DNA from: Candidatus Binatia bacterium | GTDB taxonomy: Bacteria; Desulfobacterota; Binatia; Bin18 | Direction of reading: 5' to 3' | NCBI GenBank assembly: GCA_951812575.1 | Contig: OX638322.1 | Span: forward strand, 3,476,501 to 3,540,500 | DNA: 64,000 bases | Shown: one piece after another, positions 8,555-18,425 of the stretch | Numbering within the stretch: the first letter of the stretch is position 1 | Layout of the letters: the number at the start of each line of letters is the position of its first letter | Translations under genes and position numbers: made by a program | The notes under the pieces: model-generated | Databases searched by the model: none | What the model was told of the DNA's origin: nothing | The model's input: only the letters and a program-made list of their open reading frames with translations

Positions 8555-10126
8555 ATGGAGTCCTCTATTCTCACCTTAATGATTTTCTTTCCTCTGGCCG
8601 GCATGGTCACCGTCTTCTGCCTGCCGAGTCAAGCAAAAGATCTCATTCGATGGACTGCTTTTGCTTTTACCCTGCCGGCCTTCTTTTTGGGAATCTGGCT
8701 CTATCAGAACTTTGATACCACGACCACAGCGCTTCAGTTTGTTGTGAATGTCCCGTGGATTGAATCATTTAATATCCGATACTTTGTTGGAGTCGATGGA
8801 GTCAGCATATCCATGATCTTGCTGACCGCCGTTCTGTGTCCTATCTGCATTCTCGCTTCGTGGAATATTGAGCGGGCCGAGAAGGGCTATTTCGCCCTGT
8901 TCCTGCTGTTGGATACGGCCATGACGGGTGTTTTTTGCGCCATGGACTTCTTCTTGTTTTTCATATTCTGGGAGTTGATGCTGCTGCCGATGTATTTCCT
9001 GATTGGCATATGGGGTGGGCCGCGGCGTGAATATGCGGCAATTAAATTTTTTCTGTATACCATGCTCGGCAGTGCGCTGATGTTGGTCTGTATGCTGGTC
9101 TTCTACTTTCAAGCCGGGGCTGTCGAAGGTGTCGGCTACACTTTTGATTTGACCCAGCTCCCCGCCGTGGCGCAGCACTTTCAGGCCGAGCCGCTCCTGT
9201 TTGGCTTCTCCTTGCCAGAAATCATGTGGCTCGCGCTCTTTATTAACTTTGCCGTGAAAATTCCGGCCTTCCCCTTACACACCTGGCTGCCTGACGCCCA
9301 CGTCGAAGCGCCAACCGCGATTTCCGTTATTCTGGCAGGGGTGCTGCTGAAAATGGGAACGTATGGGATTTTACGAGTCAATTATCCTCTTCTCCCGGCA
9401 GAAACCTTCTTTTTTGCGCCGTACTGTCTGGCCGCCTTAGGCGCCTGGAATATCGTCTATGGGGCCTTCTGTGCCTTATCCCAGTGTTTTACCGAGCCCA
9501 AGGATCTGAAAAAACTGGTGGCCTATTCCAGCATCAGTCACATGGGCTATGTCATGTTAGGGATGGCCTCGTTTACCCCACAAGGGATCAACGGTGCGGT
9601 CTTACAGATGTTTAATCACGGCACGATTACCGCCATGCTCTTCCTCATTGTCGGGGTGATCTACGACCGGGCCCACCATCGGCGCATTGACGGGTTTGGC
9701 GGCTTGGCTACTGTGATGCCGGTCTATACCGGAGTGATGGGTCTCGCTTTTTTTGCCGCCATGGGATTGCCTGGTCTGTCGGCCTTTATTTCTGAGGTTC
9801 TGTGTCTCCTCGGCGCATGGCACACGCATAAAATTCCGACCCTGCTCGGCGCGCTGACCGTCATTATCACGGCGAGCTACCTGCTCTGGACGATCCAGCA
9901 GATGTTTCTTGGAAAACCACGTGAGGAGTACGCCGACATGCACCTCTCAGAAATCAATACGCGAGAGCTGTGTATGTTGGTCCCGCTCGGGGCTATTGTT
10001 GTGATCCTGGGATTTTATCCGCACGCCGTTCTGGACCTGCTCGACGTCTCGCTCCAGGGGCTCAACGAGGTCGTGCTGTCTGCCAGCACGAATAGTCCTG
10101 ATACCGCGGCAGTTGCGCTGCGCTAG
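8555..10126 (+). CDS. nuoM: Complex I subunit M, antiporter-like proton pump
   Basis: NuoM is the middle antiporter-like subunit. The 523-residue product has about 14 hydrophobic helices. It shows the helix-5 glutamate in FWELMLLPMYFLIGIWGG and the signature HTWLPDAHVEAPTAISVIL with the following VLLKMGTYG lysine. AAGGAG stands seven bases before the ATG. It is paralogous to NuoL and NuoN and distinguished from them by these motifs and by its position between them. Confidence 0.97.
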   Translation: MESSILTLMIFFPLAGMVTVFCLPSQAKDLIRWTAFAFTLPAFFLGIWLYQNFDTTTTALQFVVNVPWIESFNIRYFVGVDGVSISMILLTAVLCPICILASWNIERAEKGYFALFLLLDTAMTGVFCAMDFFLFFIFWELMLLPMYFLIGIWGGPRREYAAIKFFLYTMLGSALMLVCMLVFYFQAGAVEGVGYTFDLTQLPAVAQHFQAEPLLFGFSLPEIMWLALFINFAVKIPAFPLHTWLPDAHVEAPTAISVILAGVLLKMGTYGILRVNYPLLPAETFFFAPYCLAALGAWNIVYGAFCALSQCFTEPKDLKKLVAYSSISHMGYVMLGMASFTPQGINGAVLQMFNHGTITAMLFLIVGVIYDRAHHRRIDGFGGLATVMPVYTGVMGLAFFAAMGLPGLSAFISEVLCLLGAWHTHKIPTLLGALTVIITASYLLWTIQQMFLGKPREEYADMHLSEINTRELCMLVPLGAIVVILGFYPHAVLDLLDVSLQGLNEVVLSASTNSPDTAAVALR

Positions 10127-10153
10127 TGTGTCGAACGAGAGAGAAAGCATGCC

Positions 10154-11668
10154 ATGAACCTCGGCAGTATTGAAAGCCTGGCATATCTCTACCCTGAAGG
10201 GATTCTCCTTCTCTCCATTCTGGCGATTTTTCTTGTAGACCTATGTGTGGAGGATAAGGAGCGGCTCGGCAATATTGCCCTGGTCGGAGCCGCTCTGGCC
10301 CTGGTTTTTACTTCGGGCCTGTCCTTTTTTGGCGTCCGTTTTATCGAAGGATTACAAGGAGTTGGGGAAGGGTGGCTGTTTCATCGCATGATTGCGCTGG
10401 ATAGTTTTGCCATTTTTTTTAAGGTGATTCTTTCCTTATCCCTAGTCGGAGTCGTCTGGATGTCCCTTGGCTCGCGGGAGATTAACGGCCCGAATCAGGG
10501 TGAATACTATGGCATTTTACTGGCGAGCGGACTCGGTATGTTTTTCATGGCCTCGGCAACGAATCTGCTCCTGGCCTATCTATCTTTAGAGTTCGTCAGT
10601 CTGACATCCTATGTGCTTACGGGATATTTGACGCGCAATCGAAGATCTGGAGAAGCCGCGCTGAAATATCTCATTTACGGTGGTGTGGCCTCGGGGACCA
10701 TGATCTATGGCATGAGCTGGATCTTTGGTTTGACCGGAAGCCTGGACTATGCAGAGATTAACGCTGCTCTGCTACAAAACGCTCCGGATCAACTCACATT
10801 ATTTATCGCCCTTGTCCTTATGCTGGCCGGGTTCGGCTATAAAATTGCCGCGGTTCCTTTCCATATGTGGGCTCCCGATGTCTACCACGGGGCACCCATT
10901 CCTGTGACGGCCTTTCTTTCGGTCGGCTCAAAGGCGGCGGGCTTCGCCCTCCTGATGAGATTTTTCTATCCAGCCCTCTCTCAAAGTGGAGACGCCGGCA
11001 TGTGGCAATTCGTTCCCGGCGTCGAGTGGCCACAGCTTATGCTTATTGTGGCGATGGCGACGATGACGCTGGGGAACCTCGCCGCCCTCAACCAGCAGAA
11101 TGTGAAGCGTCTCTTAGCCTATTCCAGCATCGCTCACGCCGGCTACATCCTCATGGGCTTTGTTGTGCTCAGCGACGAAGGGCTGCGGGCGATGCTGTTC
11201 TACATCGTCGTCTATTATTTGATGAATCTCGGGGCGTTCATCGTCGTCATGGTTGTAGCGAATAATACTGGTCGCGAAGACCTGGACGGCTTTCGTGGGC
11301 TCGCCTGGAGAGGGGGTGCGTTGCCTGCGGCAGCAATGGCAATTTTCCTCTTTTCTCTCACAGGTCTTCCTCCGCTCGCTGGCTTTATTGGCAAATTCTA
11401 TCTCTTTGCGGCGGTGGTGAAGGGCCAATTCTATTGGCTTGCCGTGGTTGGGATATTGAACAGTGTCGTGTCCCTCTACTATTATGCCCGCATTGTAAAG
11501 ACGATGTTCCTAGATGAGCCATCTGATTTGGAAGGGGAGGTCGCTCTCGATCCACACAATGGCTCCTTATTGGCAATCTTGAGTGTGGCGACTGTTGTCC
11601 TCGGGGTGTATTGGGCACCCGTTTTCGATTTTGCCGACCGTTCGACACGTTTTTTCTTGGGCAGCTAA
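10154..11668 (+). CDS. nuoN: Complex I subunit N, antiporter-like proton pump
   Basis: NuoN is the antiporter-like subunit next to NuoK. The 504-residue protein has about 14 hydrophobic segments, the helix-5 glutamate in YLSLEFVSLTSYVLTGY, the signature HMWAPDVYHGAPIPVTAFL and the internal lysine in QNVKRLLAYSSIAHAGY. It is the last gene of the nuo cluster. No nuoE, nuoF or nuoG follows; the next genes are tRNAs. Confidence 0.97.
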   Translation: MNLGSIESLAYLYPEGILLLSILAIFLVDLCVEDKERLGNIALVGAALALVFTSGLSFFGVRFIEGLQGVGEGWLFHRMIALDSFAIFFKVILSLSLVGVVWMSLGSREINGPNQGEYYGILLASGLGMFFMASATNLLLAYLSLEFVSLTSYVLTGYLTRNRRSGEAALKYLIYGGVASGTMIYGMSWIFGLTGSLDYAEINAALLQNAPDQLTLFIALVLMLAGFGYKIAAVPFHMWAPDVYHGAPIPVTAFLSVGSKAAGFALLMRFFYPALSQSGDAGMWQFVPGVEWPQLMLIVAMATMTLGNLAALNQQNVKRLLAYSSIAHAGYILMGFVVLSDEGLRAMLFYIVVYYLMNLGAFIVVMVVANNTGREDLDGFRGLAWRGGALPAAAMAIFLFSLTGLPPLAGFIGKFYLFAAVVKGQFYWLAVVGILNSVVSLYYYARIVKTMFLDEPSDLEGEVALDPHNGSLLAILSVATVVLGVYWAPVFDFADRSTRFFLGS

Positions 11669-11705
11669 CGAACGAGGCTGCGTTGAAGCGGGAACAGGAC
11701 TCGAT

Positions 11706-11734
11706 TTGTCCGGCGTTTGACGGCATGTTAGGGT
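11706..11734 (+). promoter_or_regulatory. Candidate sigma-70-type promoter for the Pro-Arg-His-Lys-Leu tRNA cluster
   Basis: TTGTCC (11706-11711) and TAGGGT (11729-11734) are separated by 17 bases. The first tRNA starts 53 bases after the -10 box. The -10 resembles the TAGGAT seen before the tRNA-tuf cluster at 22032. The match to consensus is moderate. Confidence 0.35.
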
Positions 11735-11786
11735 GGGGGAAGCGAGAACGTCGCAATCTCCACGTTGAACGGGAACTGAACCATGT

Positions 11787-11860
11787 CGGGGCGTAGCGCA
11801 GCCTGGTAGCGCACCTGCCTTGGGAGCAGGGGGTCGGCCGTTCAAATCGGCTCGCCCCGA
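11787..11860 (+). tRNA. tRNA-Pro (anticodon TGG)
   Basis: The acceptor stem CGGGGCG pairs with CGCCCCG and the discriminator is A. The anticodon stem CCTGC/GCAGG encloses the loop CTTGGGA, with anticodon TGG. The T arm has TTCAAAT. The 3' CCA is not encoded. It is the first of five tRNA genes in a row. Confidence 0.96.
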
Positions 11861-11917
11861 TACGATGTCATAGTCAGGAGGAAAAGCCCGATGCTCCTGA
11901 CACGTGAGGCCTTGCGG

Positions 11918-11991
<74 letters not shown>

Positions 11992-11994
11992 TAG

Positions 11995-12068
11995 GGTGGG
12001 TGTAGCTCAGTTGGTAGAGCACTGGGTTGTGGTCCCAGGAGTCGAGGGTTCAAGTCCCTTCACCCACC
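11995..12068 (+). tRNA. tRNA-His (anticodon GTG)
   Basis: The stem GTGGGTG pairs with CACCCAC. An extra G at 11995 faces C at 12068, the G-1:C73 pair that histidyl-tRNA synthetase requires. The anticodon stem CTGGG/CCCAG encloses TTGTGGT. CCA is not encoded. Confidence 0.96.
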
Positions 12069-12160
12069 TGTTCTTTTCACTCCAGAGCGTAATATTCCCC
12101 TGAATCAGTGCGGTCATGGCTCCGGTTGCCATCACTAGGAATAGTGGTTATGGTGCCCGT

Positions 12161-12233
<73 letters not shown>

Positions 12234-12254
12234 TCACCCTTGGTGAGGACATAT

Positions 12255-12339
12255 GCGAGAGTGGCGAAATTGGCAGACGCGCTAGACTTAGGATCTAGTC
12301 CGCTTGAAGCGGATGGGGGTTCAAGTCCCCCCTCTCGCA
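12255..12339 (+). tRNA. tRNA-Leu (anticodon TAG)
   Basis: GCGAGAG pairs with CTCTCGC and the discriminator is A. The anticodon stem CTAGA/TCTAG encloses CTTAGGA, giving TAG. A long variable arm (stem CCGCTT/AAGCGG) marks it as a class II tRNA. CCA is not encoded. Confidence 0.96.
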
Positions 12340-12390
12340 TGCGCGTCTTATCCGGGTGGTAGGAAGAGATCCGTAGTAGGTTATTGTTGT

Positions 12391-13713
12391 ATGAAGATTT
12401 CGATTGAGAGGTTGAGTTCGGTCCAGAAAAAAATTGCTTTCGAGATTCCTGCGGATCAAGTCCAAGCTGGACTGGAGAAGGCGTATCGAACCTATCAAAA
12501 CCGCGTTCGACTGAAAGGCTTTCGGGCTGGGCGAGTGCCAAGGCGGGTGCTCGAACGTCGCTTTGGAGAAGAGATTGCTGCAGAAGTAAGTTCCTCTCTG
12601 GTTGAAGAGTCTCTTGCCAAAGCCATAGAGGAGCACGAACTTGCCATTGTGACAAAGCCGCAGATTGTGGCCGAGCGCTTGGTCGCGGGAAATCCTTTCT
12701 GTTATTCAGCGACGGTTGAGACGAAGCCTGAGGTCAAGAACGTGGATTACGAGGGGATAGCGGTTGACAAAGTGATTTCGTCAGTAGCGGAGAGGGAGGT
12801 TGATGAGTCCTTAGCTCGACTTGCCGAATCTTTTTCTCAGCTTCATCCCGTAACGGAGCGAGATCGGGCTGAGTCGGGAGATGTTGTTACCCTGGACTAC
12901 CGTGCCGTACAACAGGGGCGAGCCATTCCGGGGCTCGAAGGAAAGGGGCGATTGGTTGAGTTGGGCAAAGAGTCTTTCCTGCCTGGGTTTCAAGAGCAAC
13001 TCATTGGCATCAAGAAAGGACAGACTATTGAATTTTCGCTGCCATTGCCCCAGGGACCTCAAGAGACAGAATCCGATCAGCAGGAGGCTAGGCCTACCGC
13101 TACCTTTCGCGCCACCATACACGATATTGCTCAAAAGGAAGTGCCTCTTTTGGACGATGAGTTTGCAAAAGATCACGGAGAGTGTGATACCCTCGAAGAG
13201 TTGCGCGCCAGGGTTCGGGAGAATATGGAACAGATGGCGGAGCGGACAGCCGAAGGGCAGATGCATGACGCCGTGCTGAGCCAAATACTCGACAAAAATC
13301 CTTTTGAGGTCCCGCCTGGCCTCATTCGTGAACAAGCGCAACAGTTGTTCGTTGAGTCGGGCATGCAGGGACAGAGCAATGTTAGCTTTGATGACCCGAC
13401 TATTCCTGAGGCTATACGCGAGGATTTTTCCCAGCGGGCAAAGCGACAGATTGAGACGACACTGCTCCTTGATGCACTGGTAGAGCAACTCGGCATTACA
13501 AGTACGGAGGAAGAGGTTGATCTGAAGATTGAAAATTTCGGAGCGACGAGTGTCGAACAGCGACAGCAGATTGATACATTCTACGCTGATCCGAGTAATC
13601 GCCAGATGCTGCAAGGGCGGCTGTGCAGAGAAAAGGCACTTCAGGCGGTTGTGGGAAAGGCCCATGTTCGAGTGGTCCAAGAAGACGTTGCTGGTGCCGA
13701 GGAAAACGACTAA
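12391..13713 (+). CDS. tig: Trigger factor, ribosome-bound chaperone
   Basis: Trigger factor binds the ribosome exit tunnel and protects nascent chains. The 440-residue protein starts MKISIERLSSVQKK and has the ribosome-docking loop GFRAGRVPRRVL at about 43-54 (family GFRxGKxP). A peptidyl-prolyl isomerase domain lies at roughly 155-245, containing SGDVVTLDYRAVQQG and PGFQEQLIGIKKGQ. The helical chaperone domain follows. Reading frame continues upstream to 12304 through the tRNA-Leu gene, so the ATG at 12391 is the sensible start. The order tig-clpX-lon is the common protease locus, but clpP is missing between tig and clpX. Confidence 0.97.
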   Translation: MKISIERLSSVQKKIAFEIPADQVQAGLEKAYRTYQNRVRLKGFRAGRVPRRVLERRFGEEIAAEVSSSLVEESLAKAIEEHELAIVTKPQIVAERLVAGNPFCYSATVETKPEVKNVDYEGIAVDKVISSVAEREVDESLARLAESFSQLHPVTERDRAESGDVVTLDYRAVQQGRAIPGLEGKGRLVELGKESFLPGFQEQLIGIKKGQTIEFSLPLPQGPQETESDQQEARPTATFRATIHDIAQKEVPLLDDEFAKDHGECDTLEELRARVRENMEQMAERTAEGQMHDAVLSQILDKNPFEVPPGLIREQAQQLFVESGMQGQSNVSFDDPTIPEAIREDFSQRAKRQIETTLLLDALVEQLGITSTEEEVDLKIENFGATSVEQRQQIDTFYADPSNRQMLQGRLCREKALQAVVGKAHVRVVQEDVAGAEEND

Positions 13714-13721
13714 TATATACC

Positions 13722-13751
13722 CTTGGTGAAGAACCTTTTCGCTCCCCGTGT
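13722..13751 (+). promoter_or_regulatory. Candidate heat-shock (sigma-32-type) promoter before clpX
   Basis: CTTGGTG (13722-13728) and CCCCGTGT (13744-13751) are 15 bases apart, close to the sigma-32 pattern CTTGAAA - 11 to 16 bases - CCCCATNT. It lies in the 213-bp gap before clpX-lon, genes that are heat-induced in many bacteria. The -35 part matches only partly. The rest of this gap holds no gene I recognise. Confidence 0.3.
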
Positions 13752-13926
13752 GATTGGGCTGAAAGATGAAAGCTTCTCTCTGCGACACTATGGATCTGGT
13801 GGCTATCTAGTACGGACTGGTAAGTGAATATGGATACTGTTTTTTCTTCCGAGCGGAGGGACACCACGCTAACCCGGAGCACATATCCCTATACCGTGCG
13901 GTTTGAAAACGATCCAAGGAGTAGCT

Positions 13927-15180
13927 ATGCCCAGAAATGGCGATGATCGTCCCGGAAATTTGGTTTGCTCTTTTTGTGGCAAGAGTCAGGACGAGGTTCG
14001 TAAACTGATTGCGGGCCCTACGGTCTATATCTGTGACGAATGTATCGATCTGTGTAATGACATTATCGCAGAGGAGTGTGACCAGGAAGACTCGCTGGCG
14101 GCATCCTCAACCGTCCCAAAACCGGCAGAGATAAAGCGTGTTTTGGATCAATACGTCATTGGACAGGAGCAAGCAAAGAAAATTCTCTCCGTTGCCGTCC
14201 ACAATCACTACAAACGCGTTGACTCGCAATTAATGACCAGTGAGGTGGAACTCCAAAAGTCTAATATTCTCCTGCTTGGTCCGACGGGGTCGGGGAAAAC
14301 TCTCCTGGCCCAAACTTTGGCTCGTTTCCTCCAGGTGCCTTTTACGATCGGTGATGCAACAAGTCTGACCGAGGCCGGGTATGTTGGGGAGGATGTCGAG
14401 AATATTGTCTTAAGTTTATTGCAAAATGCTGATTATGACGTCGAGAAATGTCAGAAGGGAATCGTCTATATCGATGAAATCGACAAGATCGCCCGAAAAG
14501 GTGATAATCCTTCGATTACCCGAGATGTTTCCGGTGAGGGTGTCCAACAAGCGTTGCTCAAGATTATTGAAGGGACCGTTGCGAGTGTACCCCCAAAAGG
14601 AGGCCGGAAACACCCGCAGCAAGAGTTCGTCCAGGTTGATACGACGAATATCCTCTTTATCTGCGGCGGCGCGTTTGTCGGTCTGGAAGATGTTATTCAA
14701 CGACGGATTGGGGGGAAGAGTCTTGGGTTTGGGGCAGATGTCCGAAGCACCAACCTGAAGGGGAGCAGTCTGCTCACAGAAGTACAACCGGAAGACCTCC
14801 TGAAATTTGGCATGATACCGGAATTTATCGGTCGGCTTCCCGTTTTAGCGACCCTCAAGGAACTGGACGATCAGGCGTTAGTCCGCATTTTGCGTGAGCC
14901 AAAAAATGCGCTCGTTCGTCAATACCAAAAGCTCTTTGAATTGGAGAATGTTCACCTGCGCTTTACGGAAGGCGCGCTAACTGCGATCGCTCGTGAGGCA
15001 TTAGCCAGAAAAACCGGGGCTCGCGGGCTGCGTGCTATTATGGAAAACATCATGCTGGATATCATGTACGATATCCCCTCACAGCCGAATATCAAAGAAG
15101 TCCTTATTTCCGAAGAAGTGGTGTCACGCAATGTGCAGCCTATTGTGATGTACCAAAAGGCAACGGCCGAGAGTGCCTGA
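13927..15180 (+). CDS. clpX: ClpX, ATPase and substrate-recognition subunit of Clp protease
   Basis: ClpX unfolds proteins and feeds them to ClpP. The 417-residue product has the N-terminal zinc domain (Cys14, 17, 36, 39), Walker A GPTGSGKT at about 118-125, Walker B IVYIDEID at about 179-186, and the RKH-type loop GGRKHPQQ. A ClpP-docking tripeptide of the IGF type is kept as LGF in KSLGFGADV. ClpP is therefore expected elsewhere in the genome, although no clpP lies upstream here. The ATG at 13927 has AAGGAG seven bases before it; a TTG at 13903 is less likely. The end is followed after 73 bp by the preferred lon start. Confidence 0.97.
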   Translation: MPRNGDDRPGNLVCSFCGKSQDEVRKLIAGPTVYICDECIDLCNDIIAEECDQEDSLAASSTVPKPAEIKRVLDQYVIGQEQAKKILSVAVHNHYKRVDSQLMTSEVELQKSNILLLGPTGSGKTLLAQTLARFLQVPFTIGDATSLTEAGYVGEDVENIVLSLLQNADYDVEKCQKGIVYIDEIDKIARKGDNPSITRDVSGEGVQQALLKIIEGTVASVPPKGGRKHPQQEFVQVDTTNILFICGGAFVGLEDVIQRRIGGKSLGFGADVRSTNLKGSSLLTEVQPEDLLKFGMIPEFIGRLPVLATLKELDDQALVRILREPKNALVRQYQKLFELENVHLRFTEGALTAIAREALARKTGARGLRAIMENIMLDIMYDIPSQPNIKEVLISEEVVSRNVQPIVMYQKATAESA

Positions 15181-15253
15181 CAACCCGATTCGGAAAACAG
15201 CGGCATGTTGTTCCAGAAAGACCAATAAAGAGAGATCGGAAAAAGGAGGGGCC

Positions 15254-17662
15254 GTGCGTCTACCGCTTTTACCGTTACGAAATATTATTGTTTTTCCTCA
15301 CATGGTCGTTCCCCTCTTTGTGGGGCGGCAAAAGTCGATTAAGGCATTCGAAGAATCGGTTGCCGGCGATAAACTGATTTTTCTTGCAACGCAGCGTGAT
15401 GCGAAAGTCAACGATCCGATTGCTAATGACATTTATTCCATGGGTACCATTGGGCATGTTGTGCAACTCCTCCGGTTGCCAGACGGGACCGTGAAGGTGC
15501 TGGTTGAGGGGAAACAGCGCGGACAGGTTGTCCAATACGTGGAGCAGAATGACTTCTTCTGGGCTGACGTGGAAGAGGTTGAAGAGACGTCACAACGACA
15601 AGCCGAAATCGATGCGTTGGTGAAAAGCGTGAATACGGCATTTGAGAACTATGTGCGTCTGAATAAGAAGATTCCCCCAGAGATGATTATGTCGGTCTCG
15701 GCGCTTGATGATCCGTCTCGACTCGCCGATACTATTATTGCTCACCTTGGTATTAAACTGGAGGATAAACAGACCCTGCTCGAAACGATCGATCCCGCTG
15801 ACCGGTTAGAGAAAGTACTGAGCTTCACGCGTTCCGAGATTGAGATACTTGAGGTGGAGCGGAGGATACGCAACCGGGTCAAAAAACAAATGGAAAAGAC
15901 CCAGAAAGAGTACTATCTCAACGAGCAGATGCGGTCCATTCAAAAAGAACTCGGAGAAAAAGACGAATTCAAGAATGAGTTGCAAGAGCTCGAAGAAAAA
16001 ATCCGACAAAAGAAATTGTCTCAAGAGGCTCGGGACAAAGTAGAAAAGGAACTCAAGAAGCTGAAGATGATGTCGCCGATGTCTGCCGAGGCGACTGTTG
16101 TGCGAAACTATATTGACTGGTTGCTCGTCCTGCCCTGGTATGAATACACGGAAGATAAACTGGATATTCAAGATGCGGAAAAGATTTTAGACGAGGACCA
16201 CTACGGTCTGGAAAAGGTCAAAGAACGCATCCTGGAATATCTTGCTGTCCAGAGTCTTGTCGGCGAGTTGAAAGGTCCGATTCTCTGTTTTGTCGGTCCT
16301 CCGGGGGTGGGGAAAACGTCCTTAGGAAAGTCCATTGCCCGCTCGACGGACCGAGAGTTTGTTCGAGTCTCCCTCGGTGGAGTGCGCGACGAGGCAGAAA
16401 TCCGGGGACACCGCCGGACCTATATCGGAGCAATGCCTGGGAAAATAATCCAGGGAATGAAAAAAGCAGGATCAGGGAACCCGGTCTTCCTTCTCGATGA
16501 GATCGACAAGATGTCAACCGATTTTCGGGGGGATCCGTCTGCCGCGTTGATGGAGGTTCTGGATCCAGAACAGAATACGACCTTCAACGACCATTACCTC
16601 GATGTAGATTACGATCTGTCGAAAATTCTTTTTATCTGTACGGCAAATAATCTTGAGCGAATTCCACGTCCCCTCCAGGACCGCATGGAGATTATTAGAA
16701 TCCCTGGTTACACCGAGTGGGAAAAATTAAATATCGCGAAGCATTTTTTGTTTAAAAAGCAACGTGAGGCCAACGGCCTGACCGAGCAGAATATCACGTG
16801 CTCTGACCGGATCCTGTCTACCGTGGTACGCTTCTATACCCGAGAATCTGGAGTCAGAAATCTCGAACGGGAAATCGCGACGTTGTGTCGAAAGGTCGCG
16901 GTGGAAGTTGTCAAAAAGGGCAAAGATACGCATGTCCGACTAAATCAGAAACGACTCGAAAAGTATTTGGGGCCTGTCCGATATCGGGTGAGTAAGACAG
17001 AGCAGGAAGACAAGATTGGTGTCGTGACTGGCTTGGCCTGGACTGATATGGGAGGTGAATTGCTTGCTACTGAGGTGACCATTGTCCCTGGTAAAGGTAA
17101 GTTAACCATTACTGGAAAAATTGGTGATGTGATGCAAGAGTCTGCTCAGGCGGCGATGAGCTATGTACGCTCACGTGCCGATGAGTTAGGGCTCGACAAG
17201 GATTTTTACCAGAACATTGATGTGCACATCCACATTCCAGAAGGAGCGATCCCGAAAGACGGTCCATCGGCCGGCGTGACAATGGCAACCTGTCTAGTAT
17301 CGGCTCTGACAAAGATCCCGGTTCGACATGAAACGGCTATGACCGGAGAAATTACCCTTCGTGGCCGTGTGCTCCCCATTGGTGGTCTCAAGGAGAAGAT
17401 ACTCGCCGCCCATCGTGGAGGGATAACAAGAATAGTCATCCCAATTGAAAACGAAAAAGACCTCCAGGAAGTTCCAGCGAATATCTTGCGAGCCGTCCAT
17501 GTCGAACCTGTTGACCACCTTGACGCAGTGCTCCGCAATGCGCTCGTCCTTGCCGAGCCTGAGGAGTTCCTAGCAAAGAAAGAGACGGTGGTTGATGAGG
17601 ATCCTCTCTATTCTTCCGATGCACCTGACCCGACTGAATCAACCGAGATCGTAACCCATTAA
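15254..17662 (+). CDS. lon: Lon ATP-dependent serine protease
   Basis: Lon degrades misfolded and regulatory proteins. The 802-residue protein has the LonN domain starting [20 protein letters not shown], a coiled-coil region around 200-260, and an AAA module with Walker [10 protein letters not shown] near 347 and Walker [10 protein letters not shown] near 412. The protease domain has the Ser-Lys dyad in [10 protein letters not shown] (about Ser672) and GGLKEK (about Lys715). I place the start at GTG 15254 because AAGGAGGGG lies just upstream and the family aligns from there. An upstream GTG at 15173 would overlap clpX and add 27 residues of unconserved sequence. Confidence 0.96.
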   Translation: MRLPLLPLRNIIVFPHMVVPLFVGRQKSIKAFEESVAGDKLIFLATQRDAKVNDPIANDIYSMGTIGHVVQLLRLPDGTVKVLVEGKQRGQVVQYVEQNDFFWADVEEVEETSQRQAEIDALVKSVNTAFENYVRLNKKIPPEMIMSVSALDDPSRLADTIIAHLGIKLEDKQTLLETIDPADRLEKVLSFTRSEIEILEVERRIRNRVKKQMEKTQKEYYLNEQMRSIQKELGEKDEFKNELQELEEKIRQKKLSQEARDKVEKELKKLKMMSPMSAEATVVRNYIDWLLVLPWYEYTEDKLDIQDAEKILDEDHYGLEKVKERILEYLAVQSLVGELKGPILCFVGPPGVGKTSLGKSIARSTDREFVRVSLGGVRDEAEIRGHRRTYIGAMPGKIIQGMKKAGSGNPVFLLDEIDKMSTDFRGDPSAALMEVLDPEQNTTFNDHYLDVDYDLSKILFICTANNLERIPRPLQDRMEIIRIPGYTEWEKLNIAKHFLFKKQREANGLTEQNITCSDRILSTVVRFYTRESGVRNLEREIATLCRKVAVEVVKKGKDTHVRLNQKRLEKYLGPVRYRVSKTEQEDKIGVVTGLAWTDMGGELLATEVTIVPGKGKLTITGKIGDVMQESAQAAMSYVRSRADELGLDKDFYQNIDVHIHIPEGAIPKDGPSAGVTMATCLVSALTKIPVRHETAMTGEITLRGRVLPIGGLKEKILAAHRGGITRIVIPIENEKDLQEVPANILRAVHVEPVDHLDAVLRNALVLAEPEEFLAKKETVVDEDPLYSSDAPDPTESTEIVTH

Positions 17663-17676
17663 GAAACATGAGGGGA

Positions 17677-17705
17677 TTGACTAGGAAAGGGAGCAGTGGT
17701 AGAGC
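17677..17705 (+). promoter_or_regulatory. Candidate promoter for tRNA-Val/tRNA-Asp and rplM-rpsI
   Basis: TTGACT (17677-17682), a 17-base spacer and TAGAGC (17700-17705) lie in the 99-bp gap after lon. The -35 box is the same TTGACT as before the tRNA-tuf cluster and before the second tuf. The -10 box is weak. Confidence 0.3.
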
Positions 17706-17761
17706 TCGGAGCCTCGTTTAGGATAAGGCACGCTCGCTAGCCTCTTTCGTCCTTGTATGTA

Positions 17762-17833
17762 GGGCGGTTAGCTCAGAGGAAGAGCATCGGCCTTACAAGC
17801 CGAGGGCCATCCGTTCAAATCGGATACCGCCCA
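17762..17833 (+). tRNA. tRNA-Val (anticodon TAC)
   Basis: GGGCGGT pairs with ACCGCCC and the discriminator is A. The anticodon stem TCGGC/GCCGA encloses CTTACAA, giving TAC. The T arm ATCCG/CGGAT encloses TTCAAAT. CCA is not encoded. tRNA-Asp follows after 6 bp. Confidence 0.96.
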
Positions 17834-17839
17834 TATGGT

Positions 17840-17917
17840 GGGGTCGTAGTTCAGCTGGTTTAGAACGCCGGCCTGTCACGCCGGAGGTCGCGAGTTCGAG
17901 TCTCGTCGGCCCCGCCA
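17840..17917 (+). tRNA. tRNA-Asp (anticodon GTC), CCA encoded
   Basis: GGGGTCG pairs with CGGCCCC (one G-T pair) and the discriminator is G at 17914. CCA is encoded at 17915-17917, one of only two tRNAs in the window with an encoded CCA. The anticodon loop CTGTCAC gives GTC. Confidence 0.96.
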
Positions 17918-17951
17918 TCCCCCATACCTGTCGATGAAAGTGCTGTGATCT

Positions 17952-18386
17952 ATGAAGAAAGAAACGCAAACATTACCCCAGGAACAAGCGCTCCCCGCAC
18001 GCCCTTGGTATCTGGTCGACGCGAAAGACCAAGTCGTCGGGCGTCTTGCAAGTAACATCGCGAGCGCCTTACGAGGGAAGGGAAATCCAGCCTTTTCTCC
18101 CCATACTGACACTGGAGACTTTATTGTCGTCATTAATGCACGCCATGTGAGACTGACGGGGAAGAAGCGTCAAGATAAACAATACTACCGGCATACGGGA
18201 TACCCGGGCGGTATACGACAGCGGTCTGCGGAACAGCTGCTCAAATCGTCCCCTGAATACATCCTGAAAAAGGCGGTAGCCGGGATGTTGCCGAAGAATG
18301 CTCTTGGACGCAAGTTGGTAAAGAAATTAAAAATCTATCCTGACGTATCCCACCCTCACGCCGCCCAGATGTCCATCGCTCAATAA
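17952..18386 (+). CDS. rplM: 50S ribosomal protein L13
   Basis: L13 is an early-assembly protein of the large subunit. The 144-residue product has the family core RPWYLVDAKDQVVGRLAS, INARHVRLTGKK and YYRHTGYPGG. The C-terminal AVAGMLPKNALGRKLVKKLK is also typical. It pairs with rpsI, as in nearly all bacteria. Two tRNA genes lie just upstream, so co-transcription with them is possible. Confidence 0.97.
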   Translation: MKKETQTLPQEQALPARPWYLVDAKDQVVGRLASNIASALRGKGNPAFSPHTDTGDFIVVINARHVRLTGKKRQDKQYYRHTGYPGGIRQRSAEQLLKSSPEYILKKAVAGMLPKNALGRKLVKKLKIYPDVSHPHAAQMSIAQ

Positions 18387-18425
18387 AGAGTGGGGGCCGA
18401 GAAAGAGAGAAGGAAGGCGATTTGT

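Noticed and set aside
12811..13788. A 325-codon open frame on the minus strand across most of tig
   Set aside because: It lies opposite a canonical trigger factor gene, gives no recognisable protein, and is explained by the codon bias of the sense strand.
13724..13826. A short frame of about 33 codons starting with GTG in the tig-clpX gap, considered as a remnant of clpP or a small protein
   Set aside because: The translated sequence does not resemble the ClpP N-terminus or its Ser/His motifs, and no good ribosome-binding site precedes it.
13830..13949. A short frame starting with ATG that runs into the start of clpX
   Set aside because: It overlaps clpX in another frame, has no recognisable product and no clear ribosome-binding site.
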